DNA of 64,000 nucleotides. Source: Porticoccaceae bacterium (GTDB lineage: Bacteria > Pseudomonadota > Gammaproteobacteria > Pseudomonadales > Porticoccaceae). Of this stretch, positions 38,279 through 48,445 are shown one piece after another. The position numbers and the translations under genes are program-made. Position 1 is the stretch's first letter, and the number at the start of each line of letters is the position of its first letter. Where the stretch lies: contig JAGPUQ010000004.1 of NCBI GenBank assembly GCA_018069525.1, positions 83,614 through 147,613 of the forward strand. The letters run 5' to 3'. The notes under the pieces were generated by a model, which was not told where the DNA came from, made no database searches, and saw only the letters and a list, made by a program, of their open reading frames with translations.

Positions 38279-39112
38279 ATGTCTAAAGTACTACCAATTA
38301 GCTTCGAATTTTTTCCACCGAAAACCGAAGCGGGTAAAGAAAAGTTAGTCACAGTGCATAGTGAGCTAGCGGCATTAGCCCCGGAGTTTTTTTCGGTGAC
38401 TTACGGTGCCGGTGGCTCTACCCGCAGTAACACTCGGGATACGGTGTTGGGTATTAAAGCGGCAGGTTCTGACGTTGCCCCCCACCTTTCCTTCGGTGGT
38501 GACGATGAGACCGGGGTGCTGGAATTGTTAAACAGTTATCGCGACGCCGGTATTCGTCGTATCGTTGCACTGCGCGGAGATTTGCCTTCCGGTATGGGTC
38601 GCGCTGCGCAACTGGTACACGCCAATGAATTAGTTGAATTTATTCGCAAGCACTTCGGCGATCATTTTACCGTGCATGTCGCCGCCTACCCGGAAATTCA
38701 TCCCGAAGCCGCCAGTTATAAAGACGACGTGCATTGGTTAAAAGAAAAATTTAACGCTGGTGCCAATAGCGCTATTACCCAATACTTTTTTAATCCAGAT
38801 GCTTATTTTCACTTTGTGAATGAATGCCATAAGCAGGGTGTCGACCAGCCGATCATTCCGGGTATTATGCCGATTACCAATTTCACCAGTTTGCAGCGCT
38901 TCTCGGCCAATTGCGGTGCGGAGGTGCCGCGCTGGATGGTGCAGAAACTAAAGAGCTATGAGGATAACTCGGAGAGCATGGTTGCGGCCGGCGTTGAAAT
39001 AATTACTGCGCTGTGTGAAAAATTGGTCGTCGGTGGTGCCCCAGGACTACATTTCTACACAATGAATCAAATTAATCCCACCAGTGCTATCGTGCGTAAT
39101 TTATGTGGCTGA
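38279..39112 (+). CDS. metF: 5,10-Methylenetetrahydrofolate reductase
   Basis: A 277-residue FAD enzyme that makes 5-methyltetrahydrofolate for methionine synthesis. Motifs are SFEFFPPKTEAGKEKL, VTYGAGGSTR, ALRGDLPSG, VAAYPEIHPEA, ITQYFFN and PGIMPITN. Its length fits bacterial MetF. It is 55 bp downstream of ahcY and completes the methyl cycle. No separate promoter is evident. Confidence 0.97.
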   Translation: MSKVLPISFEFFPPKTEAGKEKLVTVHSELAALAPEFFSVTYGAGGSTRSNTRDTVLGIKAAGSDVAPHLSFGGDDETGVLELLNSYRDAGIRRIVALRGDLPSGMGRAAQLVHANELVEFIRKHFGDHFTVHVAAYPEIHPEAASYKDDVHWLKEKFNAGANSAITQYFFNPDAYFHFVNECHKQGVDQPIIPGIMPITNFTSLQRFSANCGAEVPRWMVQKLKSYEDNSESMVAAGVEIITALCEKLVVGGAPGLHFYTMNQINPTSAIVRNLCG

Positions 39113-39142
39113 TATGAATGGCAGCTAGGATGGATAAGCTTG

Positions 39143-39212
39143 TTAAGATAAGGCTGTTGAGACAAGGCAGTTAAAGTAAGGCAATTTAGATAAGGCTATT
39201 TAAATAAGGTAA
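39143..39212 (+). repeat. 14-bp tandem repeat, five copies, abutting rsmE start
   Basis: Units at 39143, 39157, 39171, 39185 and 39199, each near TTTAGATAAGGCTA. A weaker sixth unit lies at 39129-39142. Every unit carries an AAGG core, and the last one ends on the A of the rsmE ATG. The final AAGG is therefore the rsmE ribosome site. Confidence 0.92.
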
Positions 39213-40045
39213 TGCGAATTCCTCGAATTTACACACCGGAAGTATTAGCGCTCGACGGCACTGTCGCGCTTGACGCGCAAAGTTCTCGACATTTATTGTC
39301 AGTGCTGCGCCTTAAGCCCGGAGCTGAATTGATTTTGTTTAATGGCTTTAGTAACGGTAATGGCGGCGAATATCGTGGCGTTTTGCTCGATCATCGTGAC
39401 CTTGGGCAGAGCGTTAGTCCTTTAGCTCAGACCTTAAATAAAAATTCTGGAAAAAAATCACGTTCTACAAAAATAGAAAAAGTCGCTACTGTTAGCATCA
39501 AGAAATTTATCGAGGTAAACCGAGAGTCGCCTTTGTCTATAGAGTTGGGCATTGGGATCTCCCGTGGTGAGCGCATGGATTGGGTGATTCAAAAATCCAC
39601 CGAACTTGGCGTACAAAAAATAATACCACTCTTTACCGAGCGCACCGAGGTCAAACTCGACGGCGAACGCCTGGATAAAAAATGCGCTCACTGGCGGCAG
39701 ATTGCCATTAGTGCCTGCGAGCAGTCGGGTAGAACGCGCTTGCCTGAAATAGCCGAACCCATTGCTCTGGCAGACTGGCTGCCGGAGGCAAGCCCTCGTT
39801 TTGTGCTCGATCCGGAGGCCGGTACTCAATTGATGGCTAAGGATGTTAAGTCAGAGGCAAAGCCCACAGGTGTCGTATTATTGGTAGGTCCGGAAGGCGG
39901 ATTGTCTGAGTCGGAAGTGCAGCAGAGTGTTGCAAAGGGTTTCGTCGGTATTACGCTTGGGCCACGGATTTTACGTACCGAAACTGCGCCGCTGGCCGCG
40001 ATCACCCAATGCCAAACACTATGGGGTGATTTGGGTAGTAATTAG
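39212..40045 (+). CDS. rsmE: 16S rRNA m3U1498 methyltransferase
   Basis: A 277-residue SPOUT methyltransferase. MRIPRIYTPEVLAL, RHLLSVLRLKPG, GISRGERMDWVIQKSTELGV, CEQSGRTRLPEI, LLVGPEGGLSESEV and LGPRILRTETAPLAAI match E. coli RsmE. It is about 35 residues longer than E. coli RsmE; a Lys/Ser-rich insertion lies near residues 70-95 (NKNSGKKSRSTKIEK) in the N-terminal PUA-like domain. The start codon is embedded in the end of a 14-bp repeat array. Confidence 0.95.
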   Translation: MRIPRIYTPEVLALDGTVALDAQSSRHLLSVLRLKPGAELILFNGFSNGNGGEYRGVLLDHRDLGQSVSPLAQTLNKNSGKKSRSTKIEKVATVSIKKFIEVNRESPLSIELGIGISRGERMDWVIQKSTELGVQKIIPLFTERTEVKLDGERLDKKCAHWRQIAISACEQSGRTRLPEIAEPIALADWLPEASPRFVLDPEAGTQLMAKDVKSEAKPTGVVLLVGPEGGLSESEVQQSVAKGFVGITLGPRILRTETAPLAAITQCQTLWGDLGSN

Positions 40046-40100
40046 TGCCAGGTTTAAGCGATCTCTGTTAAACAATTCTGTGATGGATCTGTAATCAATA

Positions 40101-41267
40101 ATGAATTTCGAGTTTAGCGAACAACAAAACCAAATCCGCGACAGTATTAGAAAGCTGTGTTCTCGCTTCGACGATCAATTCTGGCTCGACCGGGATAACG
40201 ACGGTGAATTCCCCGAAGAGTTTTGCAGTGCCCTGGCCAAAGATGGCTGGCTCGGCATCTGTATGCCAGAAGACGTGGGCGGTAGCGGATTGGGAATAGC
40301 GGAAGCTGCCGTAATGGTGCAAACCATTTCCGAGTCTGGCGCAGCTAATGGCGGCGTCTCGTCTATAGCGATTCCACTGTTTGGGGTTAACCCGATTGCG
40401 GTCTACGGCAGCGAAGAGCAAAAGCAGCGTATGTTGCCGCCGGTGATGCGTCGCGAGGATATTCCCTGCTTTGCGGTGACTGAACCCAATACTGGACTGG
40501 ATACCACGCGCTTAACCACGCAAGCGGTGCTCAAAGGCGACCGTTATATTGTCAACGGGCAAAAGGTGTGGACCTCTACCGCCCAGGTCGCTAATAAGAT
40601 TATGTTGATTGCCCGCACCAAACCCGAGGCAGAAACCAAACGCCCCATCGACGGGCTGACATTGTTTTACACCGACCTTGACCGTTCGACATGCGAGATT
40701 ACACGTATCGATAAAATGGGTCGTAAGTGTGTGGATTCTAACTCGGTGTTTATCGACGGTTTAGAAATTCCGGTGGAAGATCGCATTGGCGAGGAAGGTA
40801 AAGGCTTTCGTTATTTATTACACGGTCTAAACCCGGAGCGCATTCTTATTGCTGCGGGCTTAGTTGGCCTGGGCCGAGCCGCGTTGCAGCGGGCGACCCA
40901 ATACGCAAAAGATCGCGTGGTGTTTGATCGCCCCATCGGCCAAAATCAAAGCGTCGCCCACCCCCTGGCGGAATCCTGGGTCGAGCTAGAAGCCGCTAAT
41001 TTAATGGTATTCAGGGCCGCAGCGGCCTACGACAACGGTGAGGATTGTGGAGCCTACGCCAACGCCGCGAAATACTTCGCCGCAGAAGCCACCTTCAAAG
41101 CTTGCCAGCGTGCAGTGATGACCCACGGCGGTATGGGTTACGCCAAGGAATATCACGTAGAGCGCTATTTGCGGGAGTGTATGATCCACCGCCTGGCGCC
41201 GATTAGCCCGCAATTGATTTTGTGTTTTATTGCGGAAAAGGTGCTGGGTTTGCCTAAGTCTTATTAA
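40101..41267 (+). CDS. Acyl-CoA dehydrogenase
   Basis: A 388-residue FAD acyl-CoA dehydrogenase not closely related to the one at 8601. It has FAVTEPNTGLDTTRL, YIVNGQKVWTSTAQVANK, GLNPERILIAAGLVGLGRAAL and MTHGGMGYAKEYHVERYLREC. It is 55 bp after rsmE and ends at a strong terminator. Substrate chain length cannot be inferred. Confidence 0.92.
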   Translation: MNFEFSEQQNQIRDSIRKLCSRFDDQFWLDRDNDGEFPEEFCSALAKDGWLGICMPEDVGGSGLGIAEAAVMVQTISESGAANGGVSSIAIPLFGVNPIAVYGSEEQKQRMLPPVMRREDIPCFAVTEPNTGLDTTRLTTQAVLKGDRYIVNGQKVWTSTAQVANKIMLIARTKPEAETKRPIDGLTLFYTDLDRSTCEITRIDKMGRKCVDSNSVFIDGLEIPVEDRIGEEGKGFRYLLHGLNPERILIAAGLVGLGRAALQRATQYAKDRVVFDRPIGQNQSVAHPLAESWVELEAANLMVFRAAAAYDNGEDCGAYANAAKYFAAEATFKACQRAVMTHGGMGYAKEYHVERYLRECMIHRLAPISPQLILCFIAEKVLGLPKSY

Positions 41268-41280
41268 CTAATTAAACGAA

Positions 41281-41322
41281 AAAGCCCCACTGCAAATTAT
41301 TTTTTACAGCGGGGCTTTGTTT
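41281..41322. terminator. Bidirectional terminator between acyl-CoA dehydrogenase and alcohol dehydrogenase genes
   Basis: AAAGCCCCACTG (41281-41292) pairs with CAGCGGGGCTTT (41307-41318) with one mismatch; A- and T-runs flank it. It lies between convergent genes. Confidence 0.88.
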
Positions 41323-41363
41323 TAGACAATTTTGTTTTAGTCAATGTTGCTTTAGTCAATAAC
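41319..41363 (-). repeat. 15-bp tandem repeat, three copies, after alcohol dehydrogenase stop
   Basis: Units GTTTTAGACAATTTT, GTTTTAGTCAATGTT and GCTTTAGTCAATAAC (plus strand) lie between the terminator and the alcohol dehydrogenase stop codon. Confidence 0.9.
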
Positions 41364-41364
41364 G

Positions 41365-42465
41365 TTAGGTGAGCCTTAATACTGGCTTCAAAGTCGAACC
41401 GTTTTCAGAGTCCTCTGCTGCCTGATTAATTTCATCAAGCGTGTAGTACTTGATTAATTTGTCGAAGGGGAACTTGCCCTGTTTGTAAAGTTCGATGAGG
41501 CGCGGAATAAAAATATCCGAGTTGCTATCGCCCTCGAGAATTCCGCGAATATGACGGTTAAATAACAAAAAATTGACGTCCATATTGATAGTGGTGCCCA
41601 TTGCGGGTGCGCCGACAATACCGCCGTGGCCGCCTTGTTTGAGGCAGTAGATCGCGCTTTCAAGTACTTTTGCGTTGCCAGTCGTTTCCAGCATATAGCT
41701 GGCACCGAGGCCGTCAGTGAGTTCCATAATGGTTTCGAGAACATTGCCGTCTGCACCGTTGATAACATGAGTAGCACCGAGTTCTGTGGCTAACTCCAGA
41801 CGATTTTCTTTAATGTCGATGCAAATAATCGTAGTGCAGTTGGCAACCACCGCGCCCATAACTGCGCTAAGTCCCACTGCACCCGCGCCAAAAATAACAA
41901 TATCCGAACCGGCGGGCGGGTTTAAGGCGTTGAGTACCGAGCCCGCGCCAGTTTGTACACCGCAGCCCAATGGTCCGAGCATCTCAAGGGGAACGCTTTT
42001 ATCAACCGGAATGGTATTGCGCTCGTAACTCAGGGCGTAACCGGCAAATGAAGATTGCGCAAAGAAGCTACAGCCGAGGGGTTCGTCACCGGCGTGAATG
42101 CAGCATTGTCCATCGGGCGTACGACCACCAAAATTAAAGGGGAAGGCATTTTCGCAGGACAGGGGTTCACCGGCTAAACAATTGCGACAGTAGCCACAGG
42201 TGTAGAAGGTGAGTACCACATGATCGCCGGGTTTTACCTTGGTGACATTCTTGCCGATTTTTTCCACAATGCCGGAGCCTTCGTGGCCGAGCACCATGGG
42301 CAGCGGAGTTTCGTAGCCCTGATCGCGGATGATCAGGTCGGTATGACACATGCCCGCACCAACAATTTTAACGAGAATTTGATCGTCGGCGGGCTCAGAG
42401 ATGGTGACATCTTCAATGGTGAATTTTTCGCCTTTCGTTCTAACAACTGCGGCTTTGGTTTGCAT
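41365..42465 (-). CDS. Zinc-dependent NAD alcohol dehydrogenase (aryl/class III-like)
   Basis: A 366-residue MDR alcohol dehydrogenase. The catalytic zinc site is GMCHTD and GHEGSGIVE; the structural zinc site is [16 protein letters not shown]. The cofactor motif is [14 protein letters not shown], with the acidic CIDIKENR that favours NAD. It resembles aryl-alcohol dehydrogenases (benzyl alcohol type) and class III enzymes; it lacks clear features needed to choose between them. It is the last gene of the minus-strand run after aroE. Confidence 0.88.
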   Translation of the reverse strand: MQTKAAVVRTKGEKFTIEDVTISEPADDQILVKIVGAGMCHTDLIIRDQGYETPLPMVLGHEGSGIVEKIGKNVTKVKPGDHVVLTFYTCGYCRNCLAGEPLSCENAFPFNFGGRTPDGQCCIHAGDEPLGCSFFAQSSFAGYALSYERNTIPVDKSVPLEMLGPLGCGVQTGAGSVLNALNPPAGSDIVIFGAGAVGLSAVMGAVVANCTTIICIDIKENRLELATELGATHVINGADGNVLETIMELTDGLGASYMLETTGNAKVLESAIYCLKQGGHGGIVGAPAMGTTINMDVNFLLFNRHIRGILEGDSNSDIFIPRLIELYKQGKFPFDKLIKYYTLDEINQAAEDSENGSTLKPVLRLT

Positions 42466-42530
42466 CTTTTATCCCCTGTTTATTGTGTTGAGTTTATTTG
42501 AAATAATTTACTCTGCCGAGCGCTGAATTG

Positions 42531-43385
42531 TTATTTGTCGGTGATTCGGAGCTGTTTCTGGATGTCTTCACGCAGTTCGGTAATCAGCGTAGAAGTAGTT
42601 GGCCGCACCCCGCGCCAAAGATAAAACGATTCGGCGGCCTGTTCCACTAACATACCGAGGCCATCCGCAAGCCGATTAACTCCGCGCTGTTCCATCCATT
42701 GCATAAATACGGTGGGCTCGGCAGCGTACATCATATCGTAGGCGCAAGCATTTTCGGCGACGAGGTTTTCTGGTAGTGGAGGAAGTTCACCGGAGAGACT
42801 GGCGCTGGTACCGTTGATGACGAGATCAAAAGGACTGAGTGCTTGCAGGCCATCGAAGCCGACTCCGAGTACCTTACCTAAGTCCGCGAAGTCCTCTGCC
42901 AGCTGTAAAGCTTTTGTCAGCGTACGATTAGCGATCACTAAGCTGGCGGGAGATTGCGAAAGTAGCGGTTCCAGAATGCCGCGCACTGCACCGCCCGCGC
43001 CGATAACGAGGACTCGCTGCTCGCTTATTTTCCAATTGAGGTTGTCGAGCATATCGCGAACCAGGCCAATGCCGTCGGTATTGTCGCCGAGAACAGTGCC
43101 GTCAGTGTTTGCTGTCAGGGTGTTGACTGCGCCAGCGCGTCGGGCGCGTTGGGTAAGCGTAGCGGCAAAGTCAAAAGCCTCGGTTTTAAACGGCAAGGTA
43201 ATATTTAAGCCTTTGCCGCCGTCGGCAAAAAAGGTCTGCGCATGGTCGGCAAAAGTATCCAGGCCGATATGTTGCCTGGTGTAAATAAGATTTTGTTCGG
43301 TCTGCCTGGCGAAGGCCGCGTGAATATCGGGAGAGCGGCTGTGGTTGACCGGATTGCCGAACACGGCGTAGCGGTCGCTGCTCAT
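42531..43385 (-). CDS. aroE: Shikimate dehydrogenase
   Basis: A 284-residue enzyme of aromatic amino acid synthesis. Substrate motifs are YAVFGNPVNHSRSPDIH and LNITLPFK; NTDGIGLV and GAGGAVRGILEPL mark the cofactor domain. I start at ATG 43385 (MSSDRYAVFG), close in length to E. coli AroE; a GTG three codons upstream is the alternative. Gene order hemF-aroE is conserved in Pseudomonas-like genomes. Confidence 0.95.
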   Translation of the reverse strand: MSSDRYAVFGNPVNHSRSPDIHAAFARQTEQNLIYTRQHIGLDTFADHAQTFFADGGKGLNITLPFKTEAFDFAATLTQRARRAGAVNTLTANTDGTVLGDNTDGIGLVRDMLDNLNWKISEQRVLVIGAGGAVRGILEPLLSQSPASLVIANRTLTKALQLAEDFADLGKVLGVGFDGLQALSPFDLVINGTSASLSGELPPLPENLVAENACAYDMMYAAEPTVFMQWMEQRGVNRLADGLGMLVEQAAESFYLWRGVRPTTSTLITELREDIQKQLRITDK

Positions 43386-43422
43386 AGCTTGCACATCGGA
43401 GAGCGTATTTTTTGCGTGCCCA

Positions 43423-44334
<912 letters not shown>

Positions 44335-44379
44335 TTATTTCACATATTGGCTTGAGAGTTGAATGCGGGTAACAAAAAA

Positions 44380-44982
44380 TCAGCCGGGCCGCACTACTTT
44401 ACCGGTCAGCATATCTCGAATTTCGCTGGGCTTAGCGGCATTGCCGATGGCTCCCGGAGTGTAATCATCCAGCTGATTGCCAAAATAGACTTTGACCCGG
44501 GTCAAAGAGGTAGCGGGTTGTCGACCGCCGGGGTTCGCCGAGGTGGAGACAATAGGAGTGTCCAGCGCTCGGCTTAGACCCGCAGCCACCGGGTGGGCGC
44601 TAACGCGTACCGCCAAGGTGCTTTGTCCACCGCTAATCCAGTCACTGGCCATACCGTTATTGGGTATTAACCAGGTCACCGGGCCAGGCCAGGTGCTTTG
44701 CATTTGCGCGATGTGTTGTTGATCCAGCCCGATGAGATAGGGTCGCAGCATCTCAATATTGGCGGCAAGCAGAATCAGACCCTTGCCGACAGGCCGTTGC
44801 TTGAGCTGAAGAATATGTTCGACCGCATCCCGGTTGGACGGGTCGCACCCCAGACCCCAAACCGCCTCGGTAGGATAAGCCACCACTCCGCCGCCGCGGA
44901 TGACAGCGGCAGCCCGTTGAATGCGGGGGTGCCGCGACCAGTCCGGCAGATTTTGCTGATGCAAGGGCGGAGCCTTGTTCAA
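44380..44982 (-). CDS. tsaC: Threonylcarbamoyl-AMP synthase
   Basis: A 200-residue YrdC/Sua5-family enzyme for the tRNA t6A modification. It has [56 protein letters not shown] and [13 protein letters not shown]. The start appears to be TTG, overlapping the purE stop (TTGA), because no suitable ATG occurs nearby. This implies coupling to purE. Confidence 0.93.
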   Translation of the reverse strand: MNKAPPLHQQNLPDWSRHPRIQRAAAVIRGGGVVAYPTEAVWGLGCDPSNRDAVEHILQLKQRPVGKGLILLAANIEMLRPYLIGLDQQHIAQMQSTWPGPVTWLIPNNGMASDWISGGQSTLAVRVSAHPVAAGLSRALDTPIVSTSANPGGRQPATSLTRVKVYFGNQLDDYTPGAIGNAAKPSEIRDMLTGKVVRPG

Positions 44983-45482
44983 GCCTTGAGCTTTTCCTGC
45001 AAAGCGGCGTCTTTAGCCATGACCGCTTCGGCAGCTTCGGCGCGCTCATCGACCAGGCGTTGGTAGAGCTCAGCATCGGCAGTGGAGAGGATTTGTGCGG
45101 CGAGATAGGCGGCGTTTTTAGCTCCGGCCTTGCCGATGGCAACGGTGGCAACGGGAATGCCGCCGGGCATTTGTACCGTGGCGAGCAGGGCGTCGAGCCC
45201 CTCTAGCGAGGCGTTGATGGGCACACCGATAACGGGTTTCAAGGTGGCGGCTGCGACAGCTCCGGCCAGGTGGGCGGCCATACCTGCAGCACAGATAAAG
45301 GCCCCACAGCCTCGTTGCTCGGCGCTTTTAACGTAGCTGTGAGTGGCTTCGGGAGTACGGTGGGCCGAAGTGATTTTGACCTCGAAAGCCACGCCGAGTT
45401 TGTTCAGGGTGTCCATGCTCGATTCCATCACCGGGAGGTCGGAATCGGAGCCCATTAAAATCGCAACAAAAGGTTTGTTCAT
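44979..45482 (-). CDS. purE: N5-carboxyaminoimidazole ribonucleotide mutase
   Basis: A 167-residue purine-synthesis enzyme. [29 protein letters not shown] and [18 protein letters not shown] give the substrate site; [22 protein letters not shown] closes it. No purK is adjacent in this window. It is inserted between dprA and tsaC, which are often direct neighbours in related genomes. Confidence 0.96.
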   Translation of the reverse strand: MNKPFVAILMGSDSDLPVMESSMDTLNKLGVAFEVKITSAHRTPEATHSYVKSAEQRGCGAFICAAGMAAHLAGAVAAATLKPVIGVPINASLEGLDALLATVQMPGGIPVATVAIGKAGAKNAAYLAAQILSTADAELYQRLVDERAEAAEAVMAKDAALQEKLKA

Positions 45483-45550
45483 GTTAAGTACTTGCTAGAT
45501 GTAAAAGAGCGGGGAAGGCTACCTCAAGCGAGGATTTGCGGCAAGCCTGA

Positions 45551-46648
45551 TTAAGCTGTTCTGACGTAAAGCCCGCCCTGGTTTTCCACCAGACCCTGTA
45601 TCTCTAGCTCGACTAAGAGTCCCGAAAGTATTGTTATATCCAGACCCAGGTGTCCGGCGAGGGCATCTATACCCACCGGATCGTAGCCCATAGCCGCCAG
45701 TAAATGACCAGCATCGGTACCCAGTGCGGTCGAAGCGTCGAGGGTTTCGGTTTCCACCTCGGCTTGTTTAAACGACAGCATGCCACCCAATTGTTGAATG
45801 ATGTCGTCCGTGGTTTCGGTCAGCGTTGCGCCCTCGCGAATTAACTGGTGGCAGCCTTTGGCGAGGGGGTTGTTCACCGAACCGGGAATGGCAAAAACCT
45901 CGCGACCTTGCTCCATAGCGAGTCGGGCGGTAATCAGCGAGCCGCTTTTGAGCGCCGCTTCCACCACCAGCACGCCGGTGCTTAGGCCGCTGATAATGCG
46001 ATTGCGGCGCGGGAAGTTACTGGCTAAGGGCGGGGTTCCCGGCGGAAACTCCGAAACAATAGCACCGTGGTGAGCAATAATTTCCGCAGTCAGGTCGCGG
46101 TGACCGCGGGGATAAACGCGATCAATACCGGTGCCGATCACCGCGATAGTAATGCCTTTGGCTAAGGCCCCTCGATGCGCGGCACCGTCAATACCCAGAG
46201 CCAAACCGCTGGTCACAGCAAAGCCGCCCGTAGCCAGTGTTGCCGCAAAGCGCGTCGCGTGTTCAACGCCGCCGCGACTGGCGTTGCGACTGCCAACGAT
46301 GGCAATGGCTGGTAGTGAAAGTGCATCGACATTGCCCCGCACGTAGAGCAGCGGCGGTGGCGAGGGGATTTCTCGCAATAATGTCGGATAGGTATCGTCT
46401 GATAAGCACAGCAGCGTTACCCCGGATTGCTGGAGCGCGCTTAGGGCCTGCTGGGCATCGGTTTGTAATGAATGTAACTGTCGCTGAATTTCAGAGACGG
46501 GTTTGCGGGAACGCGGGGGTAACTGTTCCGGGCTAGCGGATAAAATATTAGCAAAGCTGCCGAATTGTTTGTGTAGAGACTGCAATCCAACCGCGCCCAG
46601 GCCGGGCTGGTTGACTAATAGATGTGCGTATAGTGTTTCGGGGTGCAT
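45551..46648 (-). CDS. dprA: DNA-processing protein DprA
   Basis: A 365-residue protein that loads RecA on incoming single-stranded DNA in natural transformation. The Rossmann core shows AIVGSRNASRGGVEHA, SGLALGIDGAAHRGAL, GTGIDRVYPRGHRDL, FPRRNRIISGLSTGVLVVEA and KSGSLITARLA. A C-terminal winged-helix-like domain follows. The gene lies in the usual lysM-dprA-tsaC context. Confidence 0.95.
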   Translation of the reverse strand: MHPETLYAHLLVNQPGLGAVGLQSLHKQFGSFANILSASPEQLPPRSRKPVSEIQRQLHSLQTDAQQALSALQQSGVTLLCLSDDTYPTLLREIPSPPPLLYVRGNVDALSLPAIAIVGSRNASRGGVEHATRFAATLATGGFAVTSGLALGIDGAAHRGALAKGITIAVIGTGIDRVYPRGHRDLTAEIIAHHGAIVSEFPPGTPPLASNFPRRNRIISGLSTGVLVVEAALKSGSLITARLAMEQGREVFAIPGSVNNPLAKGCHQLIREGATLTETTDDIIQQLGGMLSFKQAEVETETLDASTALGTDAGHLLAAMGYDPVGIDALAGHLGLDITILSGLLVELEIQGLVENQGGLYVRTA

Positions 46649-46716
46649 AACTCCATCCTTGGAGTAGGCTAAATTGATTTAGCTTAGTTAAGCCAGCCTG
46701 GTACTTTAAACCTATA

Positions 46717-47736
46717 TCAGGGGCTGCGCACCAGGTCACCGACATTAAAGGGTCGTTGGGCGGTCAGCACCAGGCCAAAGCTCATTTTTTCAAAGGTGCG
46801 AAAAACCATCATCAGGCCTACGCGCTCGGGCGGTAAGCGCACGGTATCGCCGACTATCCGGTCTCTTGCCTCAATGCCGATTTTATAGATGGCCATCAAA
46901 TTGCCATTAACGATTCCGTCGCGCTCACCTAAATTGACAGCAATTACGTCCAGGGTGCCGATGGAGTGGAGTCCATCCTCCACCGAAATAATCATACCAT
47001 CACTGTCTGCAGGAGGGGCGCTGGGATAGAAAATCGGGTCGACACTCAAGTTCTCATCGATCAGCAAACGATCGCCTACGCGAATTTCTTCAGTAGTGCG
47101 GGTGGCATTGAGAGACGCAATATCGTCGTCTATCGCCATCAATTTTACGGAGCCAATATCTTGCGCGCGAATCCCGAGTACTTCCTGAGTTGTTGGGTCG
47201 ACGTAGGGGTCGCCCTGGCGGTAGAGACCATAAAAATTTTCGTTCTCAGCAAAGCTGCCGCGAGCATATAAGCTGTCACCTTCGCCGGATAACAAGCGAC
47301 CTTCGTAGCCGGAGAGTACATAAGGAGCGAGCTCTAATTCGCCGACGTTGACGATACGAGTTTTCGATAAAAAGGTATCGATAATATCCAATGGCAGGCT
47401 GGAGATGGCGTCGGTATGGGCAATTTCTTTAACCTGTGGTCTTAATTTGACGTTGCGACCGCGGGACAGGCTCAGGTGCGGCTTGCCATCGATATACACC
47501 ATATTGATGATATCGCCCGGGTAAATCAGGTGGGGGTTTTTGATCTGAGGGTTCACGTGCCAAATTTCAGGCCAGACCCAGGGTTCGTTGAGAAAGTGGT
47601 CGGCGATGTCCCACAGGGTATCGTTGCGTTTAACGGTGTACTGATCGGGAACATTGCTGTTGAATGGGGAGTCCGACGCGATGGTTGCTGCGGCTAGAAA
47701 CCAAAGCCCTAACAGGGCCGACATTACTCTTTTCAT
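46717..47736 (-). CDS. LysM domain-containing envelope protein
   Basis: A 339-residue exported protein. The signal peptide is MKRVMSALLGLWFLAAATIA; the ATG at 47736 has AGGA nine bases upstream, better than the ATG at 47745. A LysM peptidoglycan-binding motif follows (YTVKRNDTLWDIADHFL, then NPHLIYPGDIINMVYIDG). The rest is a conserved domain without recognisable catalytic residues. This family is found beside dprA and divergent from def in many gammaproteobacteria; its role in the envelope is not known. Confidence 0.9.
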   Translation of the reverse strand: MKRVMSALLGLWFLAAATIASDSPFNSNVPDQYTVKRNDTLWDIADHFLNEPWVWPEIWHVNPQIKNPHLIYPGDIINMVYIDGKPHLSLSRGRNVKLRPQVKEIAHTDAISSLPLDIIDTFLSKTRIVNVGELELAPYVLSGYEGRLLSGEGDSLYARGSFAENENFYGLYRQGDPYVDPTTQEVLGIRAQDIGSVKLMAIDDDIASLNATRTTEEIRVGDRLLIDENLSVDPIFYPSAPPADSDGMIISVEDGLHSIGTLDVIAVNLGERDGIVNGNLMAIYKIGIEARDRIVGDTVRLPPERVGLMMVFRTFEKMSFGLVLTAQRPFNVGDLVRSP

Positions 47737-47791
47737 AAGGCTCATCCTATGTGCTTTACCGTGTTGTATACTTTGCCTGGTCTGTCTATTG

Positions 47792-47819
47792 TTGTTTAAT
47801 TTATATTGTTTAATTTATT
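47792..47819. repeat. 14-bp tandem duplication in def/lysM divergent gap
   Basis: TTGTTTAATTTATA (47792-47805) is followed directly by TTGTTTAATTTATT (47806-47819), with one mismatch. It lies in the 192-bp divergent gap, so it could alter promoter spacing. Confidence 0.92.
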
Positions 47820-47928
47820 CATGGCCGCCCCGGCAGTGCCAATAATACAGTGTCGACCACCTAAGTCCCATTCACAATACATCTTAACAGTGATTTAATG
47901 CTGTTTACTAGAAACCCGTCACAAGTTT

Positions 47929-48435
47929 ATGGCAATTTTGACAATTTTGGAATTTCCTGACCCCCGTCTACGCACGGTGGCGAAGCCCGTGCAGGTGGTC
48001 GATGGGAGTATTCGTCGATTAATAAAAGACATGTTTGAAACCATGTATGACGCTCCAGGCGTCGGTTTGGCGGCGACTCAGGTCAATATTCATCAACGCA
48101 TAGTGGTGATAGATGTCTCTGACGACCAGAATCAGCCGCTGGTTTTTATTAATCCAGAAATAGCAGTGCTAGATGACACGCTCCGTGATCACGATGAAGG
48201 CTGTTTATCGGTACCTGGATTCTACGAGCAGGTTGAGCGGCCCGAGCACGTGCGCGTCAAGGCATTAAATGAGCATGGCGAGGCCTTCGAGCTGGAGCCA
48301 GATGGCCTGACGGCGGTGTGTATTCAACATGAGCTCGATCACCTTAATGGCAAGTTGTTTGTCGATTATCTATCGTCGATAAAGCGTCAGCGCATTCGCA
48401 GAAAACTCGAAAAAATCCACAAGCAAGCGCTATAA
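47929..48435 (+). CDS. def: Peptide deformylase
   Basis: A 168-residue metalloenzyme that removes the formyl group from new proteins. All three motifs are present: [18 protein letters not shown] and [12 protein letters not shown]. The Cys and two His ligands are intact. It is 10 bp before fmt, the enzyme for the opposite reaction. Confidence 0.97.
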   Translation: MAILTILEFPDPRLRTVAKPVQVVDGSIRRLIKDMFETMYDAPGVGLAATQVNIHQRIVVIDVSDDQNQPLVFINPEIAVLDDTLRDHDEGCLSVPGFYEQVERPEHVRVKALNEHGEAFELEPDGLTAVCIQHELDHLNGKLFVDYLSSIKRQRIRRKLEKIHKQAL

Positions 48436-48445
48436 AGGCCAAAAA

